From NCBI RefSeq assembly GCF_022398315.1, contig NZ_JAKEVF010000002.1, positions 719,279-783,278 of the forward strand: 64,000 nt of DNA, read 5' to 3'. Origin of the DNA: Shewanella sp. Isolate11. Its GTDB lineage: Bacteria > Pseudomonadota > Gammaproteobacteria > Enterobacterales > Shewanellaceae. Numbering within the stretch: position 1 is the first letter of the stretch; every line of letters starts with the position of its first letter. A program made the translations under genes and the position numbers. Below are positions 19,351-28,113 of this stretch, piece by piece. Below the pieces are notes generated by a model that was not told where the DNA came from, searched no databases, and was given only the letters and a program-made list of their open reading frames with translations.

Positions 19351-20907
19351 ATGTTCGATCTCATTCGTCACAAAACTTCAAGCCACAAAGCAGACATCCT
19401 TTCAGGCTTAACTGTAGCACTAGCTCTAGTACCTGAAGCTGTTGCATTTGCATTCGTTGCTGGTGTAGAGCCAATGGTGGGTTTATATGCCGCATTTATT
19501 ATGGGCTTGGTTACTGCATTAATCGGTGGACGACCAGGCATGATCTCAGGTGCCACCGGTGCTATGGCCGTGGTGATGGTCGCCTTAGTAGCGCAGCATG
19601 GCGTGCAATATCTGTTTGCCGCAGTGGTCTTAGCCGGATTAATTCAGGTCGCTTGTGGTGTTTTCAAACTCGGAAAGTTTATTCGCATTGTGCCCTATCC
19701 GGTGATGATAGGCTTTGTTAATGGTCTAGCAATCGTTATCTTTCTTGCTCAATTGGGACAATTTAAAGCACCAGATGCAAGTGGTGTGCTAACTTGGCTC
19801 CCACAAGAACAATTAATCTTAATGCTTGTTCTTGTTGCCGTAACTATGGCGATTATCCACTTTTTACCTAAATTAACAACGGCATTCCCTTCATCATTGG
19901 CAGCGATTTTATCAGTGACAGCCATCGTGGTATTTTTCGAATTAGATACCCGTAACGTACTCGATTTCTTAAAATCCATGAGCGGTGATGACAGTGCAAC
20001 CATTGCTGGCTCCTTGCCAACATTTGCCATTCCATCTGTGCCATTTAATCTAGAAACCTTATACATCATTCTCCCCTATTCGTTTATTTTGGCCGCCGTT
20101 GGCTTGATTGAATCATTGCTGACTCTGACCGTGATTGATGAGATGACCAACAGCCGTGGTAAAGGCAATAAAGAGTGTGTTGGACAAGGTGTAGGTAACA
20201 TCACCAGTGGCTTCTTCGGTGCTATGGGTGGTTGCGCCATGATTGGTCAATCGATGATTAACATCAACTCGGGTGGTCGTGGACGTCTATCAGGCATTAC
20301 TGCCGCAGTGGCATTACTCGCCTTTATTTTATTTGGCTCATCACTGATTGAAATGATCCCTCTAGCTGCCTTGGTCGGCGTGATGTTCATGGTGGTGCTT
20401 GGTACCTTCGAATGGGCCAGTTTCAAAGTAATGCGTAAAGTGCCTAAACACGATGCCTTCGTCATTGTACTGGTCACTGTGGTCACCGTATTTACCGACC
20501 TCGCCTTCGCTGTATTCGTGGGTGTAATAGTGTCTGCACTGGTATTTGCTTGGGAACATGCAAAGCACATTAATGTCAATATAAGCAAAGATGCTAATGG
20601 TTGGAAAGTTTACAAACTAAACGGTCCGCTGTTCTTTGGTTCTGTTGCTGAGTTTCTAGAGCTATTTCACTCGCAAACTGACCCTGAAGATGTGATAGTC
20701 GATTTTGAAAATTCTCGGGTATGCGATCACTCAGCATTAGAAGCTATCGATACCTTGGCGGAACGTTATGTCAGCGCCGGTAAACGCTTACATCTACGTC
20801 ACCTCAGTAATGACTGTAAGCAATTACTGCATAAAGCGGGGGATTTAGTCGAAGTGAATTTAATCGAAGATCCTCACTATAAAGTGGCTGACGACAAATT
20901 AGATTAA
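19351..20907 (+). CDS. SulP-family anion transporter with STAS domain
   Basis: 518 residues. About 10-14 hydrophobic transmembrane segments occupy residues 15-410, starting with the family hallmark [20 protein letters not shown] cytoplasmic STAS domain follows (about 430-510). SulP proteins carry sulfate, bicarbonate, C4-dicarboxylates (DauA) or other anions, usually with Na+ or H+; the substrate cannot be read here. It is flanked by terminators on both sides, so it is monocistronic. Confidence 0.9.
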   Translation: MFDLIRHKTSSHKADILSGLTVALALVPEAVAFAFVAGVEPMVGLYAAFIMGLVTALIGGRPGMISGATGAMAVVMVALVAQHGVQYLFAAVVLAGLIQVACGVFKLGKFIRIVPYPVMIGFVNGLAIVIFLAQLGQFKAPDASGVLTWLPQEQLILMLVLVAVTMAIIHFLPKLTTAFPSSLAAILSVTAIVVFFELDTRNVLDFLKSMSGDDSATIAGSLPTFAIPSVPFNLETLYIILPYSFILAAVGLIESLLTLTVIDEMTNSRGKGNKECVGQGVGNITSGFFGAMGGCAMIGQSMININSGGRGRLSGITAAVALLAFILFGSSLIEMIPLAALVGVMFMVVLGTFEWASFKVMRKVPKHDAFVIVLVTVVTVFTDLAFAVFVGVIVSALVFAWEHAKHINVNISKDANGWKVYKLNGPLFFGSVAEFLELFHSQTDPEDVIVDFENSRVCDHSALEAIDTLAERYVSAGKRLHLRHLSNDCKQLLHKAGDLVEVNLIEDPHYKVADDKLD

Positions 20908-20921
20908 TTTTTTATCGATAA

Positions 20922-20950
20922 AAAAGGCGCTTCAAGCGCCTTTTATTTTT
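20922..20950. terminator. bidirectional terminator, sulP-type gene / msrBA
   Basis: GGCGCTT-c-AAGCGCC stem with A-run before and T-rich run after. It lies between two convergent genes. Confidence 0.85.
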
Positions 20951-20956
20951 CTGCAA

Positions 20957-21952
20957 TCACTCATACCTATCAGTTTGCAAATGTTCTTTAAATAAAGCTT
21001 TAAATTTATCCAGTTTAGGCTTAACGACAACCTGACAATAAGGCTGCTGCGCATTATTAGCAAAGTAGTCATCATGATATGTCTCCGCTGGATAAAATTG
21101 CTCAAGTGCAACTAACTCTGTCACTATTGGTGTAGGATATAGCTGTTGCTCTGTTAGCTGCTGGATCATCAAGGATGCAATATCAATTTGCTGCGTATCG
21201 TGAGCAAAAATAACCGAACGGTATTGTGGGCCGACATCGTTTCCTTGTCGATTTAACGTGGTGGGATCATGACTGCTAAAAAACACCCTTAACAAGGTTT
21301 CATAACTAATTATTTCGCTATCAAATTCAATCTGCACCACCTCAGCATGCCCGGTACTAGCGCTACAAACCGCCTTGTAATTCGCATCTTGCTCGCTGCC
21401 ACCACTGTAGCCTGATTGCACAGAATGCACACCGTTTAACTGACTAAAAATCGCCTCTAAACACCAGAAGCAACCACCACCTAAAGTGGCATAGGAAAAT
21501 TGTTGTTGCGATTGTTGCGGTTGTTGTTCTGATGATACTGCCACTGATTGCTCTAGTGGTTTAAAAATCATAGAAACTGAATTTACACAGTGCCGGATGT
21601 TTTTATCAGTTAAGTATTCGCCTTCAAACACATGTCCAAGATGAGCATCACAATGCTGACATACAATCTCAATACGTTGACCATCACTATCAGGAATCCG
21701 CTTTACAGCGCCTTTAATTTCATCATCAAATGCTGGCCAACCACAATGAGCGTTAAATTTATGCTCAGACAAATAAAGTGGCGCATCACAACGTTTACAA
21801 TGGTAAACCCCTTCAGCATCCCAATGATAATAATCGCCGCTAAAGGGACGCTCTGTTCCCTTCTGTTCAATCACGTATTGCTCAAATTCAGTTAATTTAC
21901 GCATACCTAACCACTCATCCCCTGCAATTTTTTCTTCACAGGCTAAATTCAC
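20957..21952 (-). CDS. msrBA: bifunctional methionine sulfoxide reductase MsrB-MsrA
   Basis: Repairs both R- and S-methionine sulfoxide. MsrB comes first (about 10-135), with zinc ligands Cys52/Cys55 and Cys98/Cys101 and catalytic Cys122 in RHCVNSVS. A Gln-rich linker lies at 143-151, then MsrA with GGGCFWC, catalytic Cys161. No signal peptide is seen, so the fusion is cytoplasmic. The start is uncertain: a GTG at 21950-21952 keeps the DEW motif typical of MsrB, while the ATG at 21902-21904 would cut it. The fusion order is the reverse of the Neisseria-type MsrA-MsrB. Confidence 0.93.
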   Translation of the reverse strand: MNLACEEKIAGDEWLGMRKLTEFEQYVIEQKGTERPFSGDYYHWDAEGVYHCKRCDAPLYLSEHKFNAHCGWPAFDDEIKGAVKRIPDSDGQRIEIVCQHCDAHLGHVFEGEYLTDKNIRHCVNSVSMIFKPLEQSVAVSSEQQPQQSQQQFSYATLGGGCFWCLEAIFSQLNGVHSVQSGYSGGSEQDANYKAVCSASTGHAEVVQIEFDSEIISYETLLRVFFSSHDPTTLNRQGNDVGPQYRSVIFAHDTQQIDIASLMIQQLTEQQLYPTPIVTELVALEQFYPAETYHDDYFANNAQQPYCQVVVKPKLDKFKALFKEHLQTDRYE

Positions 21953-22110
21953 TTTCCTAATATACCAAGGTTAACAGATAAAAGACTCAGTAATGAACTC
22001 AGATATTTCTCACTTATATTTTTCCAACCATTGTTTGCAATCAAACTGTTGAAAAACAAAACCTAATAGCAACCTCGCAATCATGTAACTCTTTGTAAGA
22101 ACAGTGATAA

Positions 22111-22160
22111 GGTGATTTTAGTCACACTTATTTGCTGATCATTAGAGTCAACGCTACACT
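22111..22160 (+). promoter_or_regulatory. promoter and CRP-like site for the 2OG oxygenase gene
   Basis: TTGCTG (22132-22137), 17 bases, TACACT (22155-22160). GGTGATTTTAGTCACA at 22111-22126 resembles a CRP half-pair (GTGA-N6-TCACA), centred about 48 bases before the expected transcript start. This is consensus inspection only. Confidence 0.4.
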
Positions 22161-22192
22161 GCTGTCGGGGTTTAATAACAACAAAAGAATTT

Positions 22193-23032
22193 ATGCAATT
22201 AGCCACTATCGATTACCGCGCACAAGACGGCGCAAAACAATTTGTCGACTCCCTACGTAATACGGGGTTTGGCGTATTGAGTAACCATCCTATAGAGCAA
22301 GAGTTGGTGGAGACCATTTACGCTCAATGGCAGGACTTCTTTAATAGTGATGCAAAACAGGCTTTCTTATTTAAAGCCGAAACTCATGATGGTTTCTTTC
22401 CCGCCGAAGTTTCTGAAACGGCAAAAGGAAACAGTGTTAAAGATATTAAAGAGTATTACCACGTTTACCCTTGGGGTCGGATTCCAGATGCGTTAAGAGA
22501 AAACATTTTAAAATATTATCATCAAGCCAACGCGCTAGCGGCAGAATTGCTCAGTTGGGTTGAAGCATATACACCTGAGGATATTGCTGCCAACTATTCG
22601 ATGGCATTGCCTAAAATGATTGAAGACAGCCAAAAAACCTTACTACGAATATTACATTATCCTCCTTTATCAGGAGATGAAGAGCTTGGCGCGATCAGAG
22701 CCGCAGCTCATGAAGATATTAACCTGTTAACAGTGCTTCCGGCCGCTAACGAGCCAGGTCTACAAGTTAAGAGCAAACAAGGTGAATGGCTGGATGTACC
22801 TAGTGATTTCGGTAACATCATTATCAATACTGGCGATATGCTACAGGAAGCCTCTGCGGGTTACTTCCCATCAACGACCCACAGAGTAATCAACCCAGAA
22901 GGTGCCGATAGAAGCCGTTCGCGTATCTCTTTACCATTGTTTCTTCATCCTAAACCTGAGGTAGTACTATCTGAGCGTTATACCGCAGATAGTTATCTAA
23001 TGGAAAGACTGCGAGAACTTGGGCTAATATAA
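22193..23032 (+). CDS. 2-oxoglutarate/Fe(II)-dependent oxygenase, isopenicillin-N-synthase family
   Basis: 279 residues. Iron ligands are visible as His173 and Asp175 (HED) and His230 (THRV), with the 2-oxoglutarate-binding pair in RIS at Arg244/Ser246. The N-terminal DIOX_N region starts at residue 1. Such enzymes hydroxylate small molecules or close rings, and the substrate is unknown. It stands alone between msrBA (divergent) and its own terminator, so context does not help. It is not obviously part of a biosynthetic cluster. Confidence 0.88.
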   Translation: MQLATIDYRAQDGAKQFVDSLRNTGFGVLSNHPIEQELVETIYAQWQDFFNSDAKQAFLFKAETHDGFFPAEVSETAKGNSVKDIKEYYHVYPWGRIPDALRENILKYYHQANALAAELLSWVEAYTPEDIAANYSMALPKMIEDSQKTLLRILHYPPLSGDEELGAIRAAAHEDINLLTVLPAANEPGLQVKSKQGEWLDVPSDFGNIIINTGDMLQEASAGYFPSTTHRVINPEGADRSRSRISLPLFLHPKPEVVLSERYTADSYLMERLRELGLI

Positions 23033-23044
23033 AACTGGAAGTGA

Positions 23045-23070
23045 ATAAAGCGCCTAATGGCGCTTTATAT
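23045..23070 (+). terminator. terminator of the 2OG oxygenase gene
   Basis: ATAAAGCGCC-taat-GGCGCTTTAT, 12 bases after the stop, followed by an AT-rich run rather than a clean T-run. Confidence 0.65.
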
Positions 23071-23139
23071 TTGTGATTTTTATGCTATTTCAAGGTAAAA
23101 TCCCCGTCTTATAACCGTTAGTAGATAAAGAGAATCAAG

Positions 23140-24081
23140 ATGGCAATTCAGTGGTATCCCGGTCACATGCACAAGGCACGTAAAGAGATTGAAGAGGTGA
23201 TGCCTCAGATCGATCTCGTGATCGAGGTGCTCGATGCTCGTATTCCCTTCAGTAGTGAAAACCCAATGGTGAAAACACTGCGTGGCGATAGACCCTGTAT
23301 TAAATTGCTCAACAAATCTGATCTCGCTGATCCCGTAACCACCCAATTGTGGATTGACTATTTAGAGCAAGAACAAGGCGTTAAAGCTATGGCAGTTACA
23401 ACACTGCAGGCGGCGCAAGTTCGAAAGGTCCCCGATCTGTGTCGTAAGCTAGTTCCTAATAGAGAAGCCAGTGAAAAAGATATTCGCACCATGATCATGG
23501 GGATCCCCAATGTGGGGAAATCGACCATCATCAATATTCTTGCCGGTAAGGTCATCGCAAAAACCGGTAACGAACCAGCAGTGACTAAAAGACAACAACG
23601 TATCAACCTGAAAAACGGCATCGTGCTGTCAGACACCCCAGGTATTTTATGGCCAAAAGTAGATAACGAGGCCAGTAGTTATCGCCTCGCTGTTACCGGA
23701 GCCATTAAAGATACCGCGATGGAATATGAAGATGTGGCCATGTTTGCTGCAGAATATTTCTTAGCGGCTTACCCTGACGAGATAGCTGAGCGATATAAAT
23801 TAAAAACATTACCCAAAGACGATATTGGCCTGTTAGAAGCCATTGGACGTAAGCGCGGGGCATTAAGACCAGGCGGACGCATCGATTTGCATAAAGCCTC
23901 TGAATTACTGTTACATGAATATCGCTCAGGAAAAATTGGCTTATTATCCTTGGAAACACCCGAAATGGCTGAAGCTGAAAAAGCCGAAGTGGCTCGGGTA
24001 TTGGCAGAAAAAGAAGCGCTGAAACAGCAGAAGCTAGAAGAGGAAAGAATTAAGCGTTCTGGTGTTCGACATAACAACTAG
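23140..24081 (+). CDS. rbgA: circularly permuted ribosome-assembly GTPase YlqF/RbgA
   Basis: 313 residues with GTPase motifs in permuted order: G4 NKSD at 58-61, G1 GIPNVGKST at 121-129 and G3 DTPG at 165-168. The N-terminal WYPGHMHKA motif is typical of YlqF, which helps late 50S subunit assembly in Bacillus. The C-terminal ANTAR-like helical part ends in a charged tail. Whether the gammaproteobacterial member has the same target is inferred from family. Terminators bracket the gene. Confidence 0.92.
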   Translation: MAIQWYPGHMHKARKEIEEVMPQIDLVIEVLDARIPFSSENPMVKTLRGDRPCIKLLNKSDLADPVTTQLWIDYLEQEQGVKAMAVTTLQAAQVRKVPDLCRKLVPNREASEKDIRTMIMGIPNVGKSTIINILAGKVIAKTGNEPAVTKRQQRINLKNGIVLSDTPGILWPKVDNEASSYRLAVTGAIKDTAMEYEDVAMFAAEYFLAAYPDEIAERYKLKTLPKDDIGLLEAIGRKRGALRPGGRIDLHKASELLLHEYRSGKIGLLSLETPEMAEAEKAEVARVLAEKEALKQQKLEEERIKRSGVRHNN

Positions 24082-24107
24082 TTGGCGTATTTCAGATAAC
24101 AAAGCTG

Positions 24108-24139
24108 ATAAAAGCGAGCATTCAATGCTCGTTTTTTTT
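24108..24139 (+). terminator. rbgA terminator
   Basis: CGAGCAT-tca-ATGCTCG stem directly followed by eight T. It can also act in reverse for the phosphatase gene, whose stop is at 24151. Confidence 0.85.
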
Positions 24140-24150
24140 ATGAGGCACTT

Positions 24151-24624
24151 TTAACGTACTGATGCTGACAGTTTATCGAGTAGATTGTCACAACTTATCT
24201 CTAATAAATCCAATACCAGCTCAAAGCCCTGCTCACCACCATAATAAGGATCCGGTACCTCACTATAATCGGCATCAGCAAACGACAGTATTAAAGCTAA
24301 TTTATGCTGAAACTCAAGCGGACAGCGACTACGTAAATCCTGTAAATTTTGATTATCGGCCGCCAAGATAAGATCGAAATCAGCAAAATCTTTATCCTCG
24401 ATACCTCTAGCGATAATCCCTGAAAAATCATAGCCACGTCGCTCACCTGCTACCCTAACTCGCTTATCACTGGAACTACCTTGGTGATAAGCCATTGTGC
24501 CGGCCGAGTCTGATTGCACTTGAATGCCCCGCTTCTTGGCTTTTGCTTTAAATACCGCCTCGGCTGTCGGTGAACGACAAATATTACCAAGGCAAACAAA
24601 CAAGATAGAATTAACAGTGCTCAT
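24151..24624 (-). CDS. low-molecular-weight protein-tyrosine phosphatase
   Basis: 157 residues. The phosphate loop CLGNICRSP begins at Cys11 (nucleophile) and includes Arg17. The general-acid region is DPYYGGEQGF near the C-terminus. Some LMW-PTPs (Wzb, Etp) act on capsule tyrosine kinases, but no kinase or wza/wzc gene is nearby. This is therefore the stand-alone housekeeping type, with unknown substrate. Confidence 0.92.
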   Translation of the reverse strand: MSTVNSILFVCLGNICRSPTAEAVFKAKAKKRGIQVQSDSAGTMAYHQGSSSDKRVRVAGERRGYDFSGIIARGIEDKDFADFDLILAADNQNLQDLRSRCPLEFQHKLALILSFADADYSEVPDPYYGGEQGFELVLDLLEISCDNLLDKLSASVR

Positions 24625-24752
24625 ATTGGATAATCACTCAGACATAGACTACTGGGGGTAACTATAAAGTCTACCACTGATAGGAATATAAAAAACAGCT
24701 TGGCCAAATTACCGATAATGAATTGAACTCATCAGAACGAGTGCTAACATGA

Positions 24753-24795
24753 GGCCATTATTGATGGTTATCAATCAACATCATTCATAATGGCC
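24753..24795. repeat. imperfect inverted repeat, unknown role
   Basis: GGCCATTATTGATG, 12 bases, then CATCATTCATAATGGCC. The arms are almost complementary (one small bulge). It lies 85 bases beyond the end of the micro-protein gene, and neither strand has a T-run. Confidence 0.45.
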
Positions 24796-24879
24796 AAAAA
24801 GCTAGTGTAGAAGTGAGTATGCTTTATATTATTGTTTGTATTGTAAATACTAGCTTTATTTGAACAGTTCCATCCTCAA

Positions 24880-25005
24880 TTACAGATGAATAAGGATATC
24901 CGCAAGGTCGCTAAATGGTGCAATAATACAAAAAGTAAAGAATAGTGCTAATCCGATTTTAGTTGTCACTTCGCTTAACGCTTCTGTTTGATATTGTGAT
25001 TTCAT
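24880..25005 (-). CDS. 41-residue single-span membrane micro-protein
   Basis: The ATG at 25003-25005 is seven bases after a clear AAGGG ribosome site. The frame gives 41 codons and a stop at 24880-24882. A polar N-terminus (MKSQYQTEALSEVTTK) is followed by a hydrophobic segment IGLALFFTFCIIAPF at about 17-31 and a short amphipathic end (SDLADILIHL). I do not recognise it. A small hairpin (CTCCT/AGGAG) sits about 48 bases upstream in the leader. The combination of ribosome site, sensible membrane topology and an otherwise empty gap argues that it is real. Confidence 0.6.
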   Translation of the reverse strand: MKSQYQTEALSEVTTKIGLALFFTFCIIAPFSDLADILIHL

Positions 25006-25052
25006 ATTTTTACCCTTTAATTGTGAATTAACCACTTGACACTTTCAGACTG

Positions 25053-25064
25053 CTCCTTTAGGAG
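25053..25064 (-). promoter_or_regulatory. small CTCCT/AGGAG hairpin in the micro-protein leader
   Basis: Minus strand reads CTCCTAAAGGAG, a 5-bp palindromic stem with a 2-base centre. One arm resembles a ribosome site and the other an anti-ribosome site. Functional meaning is speculative. Confidence 0.3.
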
Positions 25065-25253
25065 GCTAGGTTCAAGCTATTTTTCATTAACTTTTGTTAA
25101 CTGAATTAATTTCACTATTTCCAATAAAACAATAACCCCACAAAAAAGACTAAAACACTGATAAGTTGATCTTATGCAGTTTTTTACATCAAACGATTAA
25201 TCACGATAACTTCACTTGCTACGCACTTAATCGCGCACTAAATATGATAAAGA

Positions 25254-26174
25254 TTATAAAGGCGGGCGCTCTCGTATAAAGCTAGCAAACCTGGGTATCC
25301 CCGATTTAGTTAGACCATAATACTTGTAGGTTACAACACTACCGATGGCTGGAGGTTGCCTGCGCTGTTGGTTGTTAAAACCAGTACCGAGTCGAAAACG
25401 GATACCTGTTGGGGTCTTAACTTCTAGCGCGCCCAACATGCCTGCAAACTTGCCTTTACCGGGATAATGAGCGATTACAACCGCTTCTGCATCCTGATAG
25501 CGTTTGAGTTTAACCAAATCATTATTACGTCCCTCACGATACATGGCTGTTTTTCGATGCAGCATCAACCCTTCACCTCCTGATGCGACAATGGCATCTA
25601 GATGCTGATCTAACTGCAGCTGATCTTGGAACGCTTGCTGAGGAATAACCATTAAGTAGGGTGAAACTTCATCGAAATGCTCGCTGGCAAATTGATAACG
25701 CTCAGCGAAAGGTTTAGCGATATCAGGGAAATCAAACACCATAAACTTGACCTGCCTCCAGCTCTGTTGTGGTGCTTTACTTGTTCGAATTAATGCCGAG
25801 ATAGCATCAAATTCTCCTCTACCTATCCACAATTCACCGTCTAACGCTTGTTTAGGAAAATTTTGTGTAAACCATGAAGGCAAATTAATCAGGTTACCGG
25901 TTCGAGTAAACATCTGTTCACCATCCCAATGACCACGAACGCCATCAAGCTTCTCGCTTACCAAATATTCGGTTATCGGAAATTGCGGTTTTATCGCGCC
26001 GGCATGTTGTAAATGAAGTTGAGGACTTGTTTGGCTACTGGCTTCTTCAGCACCAATTACATTGATGTTGAGACTAAACATGATTAAGCCGTACTTCAAC
26101 CAATTAGGCCAACGACGATGAATAGAATCGAAATTTGACCAGAGAGCGGTTATCCCATTGAAATGTAATTTCAT
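25254..26174 (-). CDS. ATP-dependent DNA ligase with an export signal
   Basis: 306 residues. The ligase nucleophile motif is EKLDGVRG with Lys75, followed by GELW, EGLMLH and VKLKRY motifs, and a short OB-like C-terminus. There is no DNA-binding domain, as in the minimal Haemophilus-type ligases. The N-terminus has a basic stretch (HRRWPNWLKYG) and a hydrophobic run ending INVIGA before EEASSQ, consistent with a cleaved signal near residue 42. The ATG follows AAGGAGG by five bases, so this longer start is well supported. The family is found in the periplasm of some gammaproteobacteria and is linked to DNA uptake; the role here is inferred. Confidence 0.9.
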   Translation of the reverse strand: MKLHFNGITALWSNFDSIHRRWPNWLKYGLIMFSLNINVIGAEEASSQTSPQLHLQHAGAIKPQFPITEYLVSEKLDGVRGHWDGEQMFTRTGNLINLPSWFTQNFPKQALDGELWIGRGEFDAISALIRTSKAPQQSWRQVKFMVFDFPDIAKPFAERYQFASEHFDEVSPYLMVIPQQAFQDQLQLDQHLDAIVASGGEGLMLHRKTAMYREGRNNDLVKLKRYQDAEAVVIAHYPGKGKFAGMLGALEVKTPTGIRFRLGTGFNNQQRRQPPAIGSVVTYKYYGLTKSGIPRFASFIRERPPL

Positions 26175-26226
26175 AAGCTCCTCCTTGAGCTCTAATGTAT
26201 CTTCGCTGATACCAGTTTAGTTCAAA

Positions 26227-26256
26227 TTGTTAACCGTGTTACTTGGCTGCTATAAT
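26227..26256 (+). promoter_or_regulatory. dgkA promoter
   Basis: TTGTTA, an 18-base spacer and a perfect TATAAT, placed 51 bases before the dgkA ATG. Confidence 0.7.
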
Positions 26257-26307
26257 TGCGCAGCTTTTTAAGCATTATTCAACTAATAACGATAAGAATG
26301 GAAATTT

Positions 26308-26679
26308 ATGAAACCGGAAAATAATCACGGTATTAAACGCGTATTTCGCGCAACTGGCTTTTCCATGCAGGGACTAAAGCAAGCTTGGCAATCAGAAGCC
26401 GCTTTCAGACAAGAACTTGTGCTGGCTTTAATCATGCTCCCCATAGCGGTGCTGCTCGATGTCAGTAATGTTGAGCGGATTTTGCTCATTATGACAGTAC
26501 TCATCGTCTTGATCGTTGAGTTACTCAATTCTGCAATCGAAGCGGTTGTCGATAGAATAGGCGATGAAATACACCCTTTAAGTGGTCAAGCAAAGGATAT
26601 CGCTTCAGCAGCAGTATTTATCAGCTTAACGCTATGTGGCCTTACCTGGCTAATGATTATTTGGCCGATATTCTTCTAA
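26308..26679 (+). CDS. dgkA: diacylglycerol kinase
   Basis: Small inner-membrane kinase that converts diacylglycerol, left over from periplasmic glucan or lipid A modification, back to phosphatidate. 123 residues, three transmembrane helices (about 35-50, 53-72, 96-118). Signature features are the surface helix with EAAFRQEL and the catalytic VELLNSAIEAVVDR near residues 68-84. No phosphoethanolamine transferase gene (eptA) is adjacent. Confidence 0.95.
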   Translation: MKPENNHGIKRVFRATGFSMQGLKQAWQSEAAFRQELVLALIMLPIAVLLDVSNVERILLIMTVLIVLIVELLNSAIEAVVDRIGDEIHPLSGQAKDIASAAVFISLTLCGLTWLMIIWPIFF

Positions 26680-26748
26680 AAATAACCTAGTAAGTATTTT
26701 GGCTTTCATTGGTTTGCAATGAATACTAAAGATAAATTAGACCAAATA

Positions 26749-26786
26749 TTAATAACTTCGCTCCGTCAGTTGAGCGAGGTTATTAA
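26749..26786. terminator. hairpin between convergent dgkA and SpmAB-like gene
   Basis: AATAACttCGCTC / GAGCGAgGTTATT, one mismatch, AT-rich flanks on both sides. Likely a bidirectional terminator. Confidence 0.6.
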
Positions 26787-26796
26787 AATTAGCCCA

Positions 26797-28023
26797 TTAA
26801 CCATAAAACCAATAACACACACCAATAGCGGCACATATTCCAGCAAAATCTGCGGTTAAGCCACACACCAAGGCATGGCGACCATTTCTGATCCCTACCG
26901 CTCCAAAATATACAGCTAATACATAAAAAGTGGTTTCTGTACTTCCCTGCACTATCGCGGCCAATCGTCCGGCAAAAGAATCGACGCCATAATGTTGCAT
27001 AGTTTCTAACATCATGGCTCTTGCTCCCGAACCGCTAAAAGGCTTCATCAATGCCGTAGGCAAGGCATCAATAAATCGAGTATCACCACCTACTGTATTC
27101 ACAATGATGGCAATCAAGTGCAATAGATAATCAAGCGCCCCAGATGCTCGCAGCAGCGCAATGGCAAGCAACATGGCTAACAAATAGGGGATCAGTTTTA
27201 TGGCCTGCTCAAACCCTTCTTTCGCACCCGAGACAAACTCATCATAAACAGCCACCTTACGCATGCCTGCGACTAAAATGAAACTGAATATCAGTAACAA
27301 TAAAATGCCATTACCCAGCGCCGTAGATAGTGAGCCAATGGCACTAGCGCTCAAGGTGCCTAAGTAGAATACCAAGGCAGCGATACCACCAAAAATAACT
27401 GCGGCGTAAGCCATTATCACCGAATTGAACAGAGACAGGCGCTGAAAAACAGCAACTACAAGTACACCAACCAAAGTCGATGCCGTTGTCGCCAGTAAAA
27501 TAGGTAAAAATATATCAGCAGGTGCCGCCGCACCTTGCTGAGCACGATAAAGAAACACGGTAACAGGAACTAAGGTAACCGAAGAAGTATTAAGCACAAG
27601 GAATAAAATTTGAGCATTGGTTGCAACCGACTTGGTTGGGTTCAGAGATTGTAGGTCCTGCATCGCCTTTAACCCCAAAGGCGTAGCCGCATTATCTAGC
27701 CCTAAAATATTGGCAGTTAAATTCATGGTGACACTACCAAAAGCGGGGTGACCTCTGGGGACTTCTGGCATTAATCGTCTCAAAAGCGGCTCAAACAGGT
27801 AAGCAATAGCCCCCACTACACCGGCTTTCTCCCCTACCCGCATTAAGCCCATCCATAGGGCTAAAACACCAATCAAACCTAATGCGATTTCTGCTGCTAA
27901 TTTAGCGCTGGCAAATAACGCTTCTACAGCTGTCGACAACACTTGCCACTCGCCTTGCACGAGTGAAACACCGATCGCCAACAATGCCGCCACAAAGAAA
28001 ATTAACCAAATGCGATTAAGCAC
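26797..28023 (-). CDS. SpmA-SpmB fusion membrane protein (nucleoside recognition Gate domains)
   Basis: 408 residues with many membrane segments and two Gate-type domains. The N-terminal half has a Gate motif around AAEIALGLIGVLALWMG and the NILGLDNAATPLG signature typical of SpmA; the C-terminal half (PFSGSGARAMMLETM) matches SpmB. I start at the GTG at 28021-28023, five bases after AAAGGAG, rather than a TTG further upstream. In Bacillus, spmA and spmB affect spore dehydration. In non-sporulating Gammaproteobacteria the fused protein is common but its substrate is unknown. Confidence 0.85.
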   Translation of the reverse strand: MLNRIWLIFFVAALLAIGVSLVQGEWQVLSTAVEALFASAKLAAEIALGLIGVLALWMGLMRVGEKAGVVGAIAYLFEPLLRRLMPEVPRGHPAFGSVTMNLTANILGLDNAATPLGLKAMQDLQSLNPTKSVATNAQILFLVLNTSSVTLVPVTVFLYRAQQGAAAPADIFLPILLATTASTLVGVLVVAVFQRLSLFNSVIMAYAAVIFGGIAALVFYLGTLSASAIGSLSTALGNGILLLLIFSFILVAGMRKVAVYDEFVSGAKEGFEQAIKLIPYLLAMLLAIALLRASGALDYLLHLIAIIVNTVGGDTRFIDALPTALMKPFSGSGARAMMLETMQHYGVDSFAGRLAAIVQGSTETTFYVLAVYFGAVGIRNGRHALVCGLTADFAGICAAIGVCYWFYG

Positions 28024-28113
28024 AAAAACTCCTTTCAACCAGAGGTTTATTCACATAAGCACTCGCAGCTATGTGATATACTCCTATGTAACAATATCCT
28101 GTTTTACTCTCCT

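Noticed and set aside
22193..23032. Secondary-metabolite gene cluster around the isopenicillin-N-synthase-like oxygenase
   Set aside because: Neighbours are msrBA and a ribosome GTPase; there is no synthetase or transporter set.
24151..24624. Capsule-type phosphatase (Wzb) operon
   Set aside because: The phosphatase is alone; no tyrosine kinase, export or glycosyltransferase genes are near.
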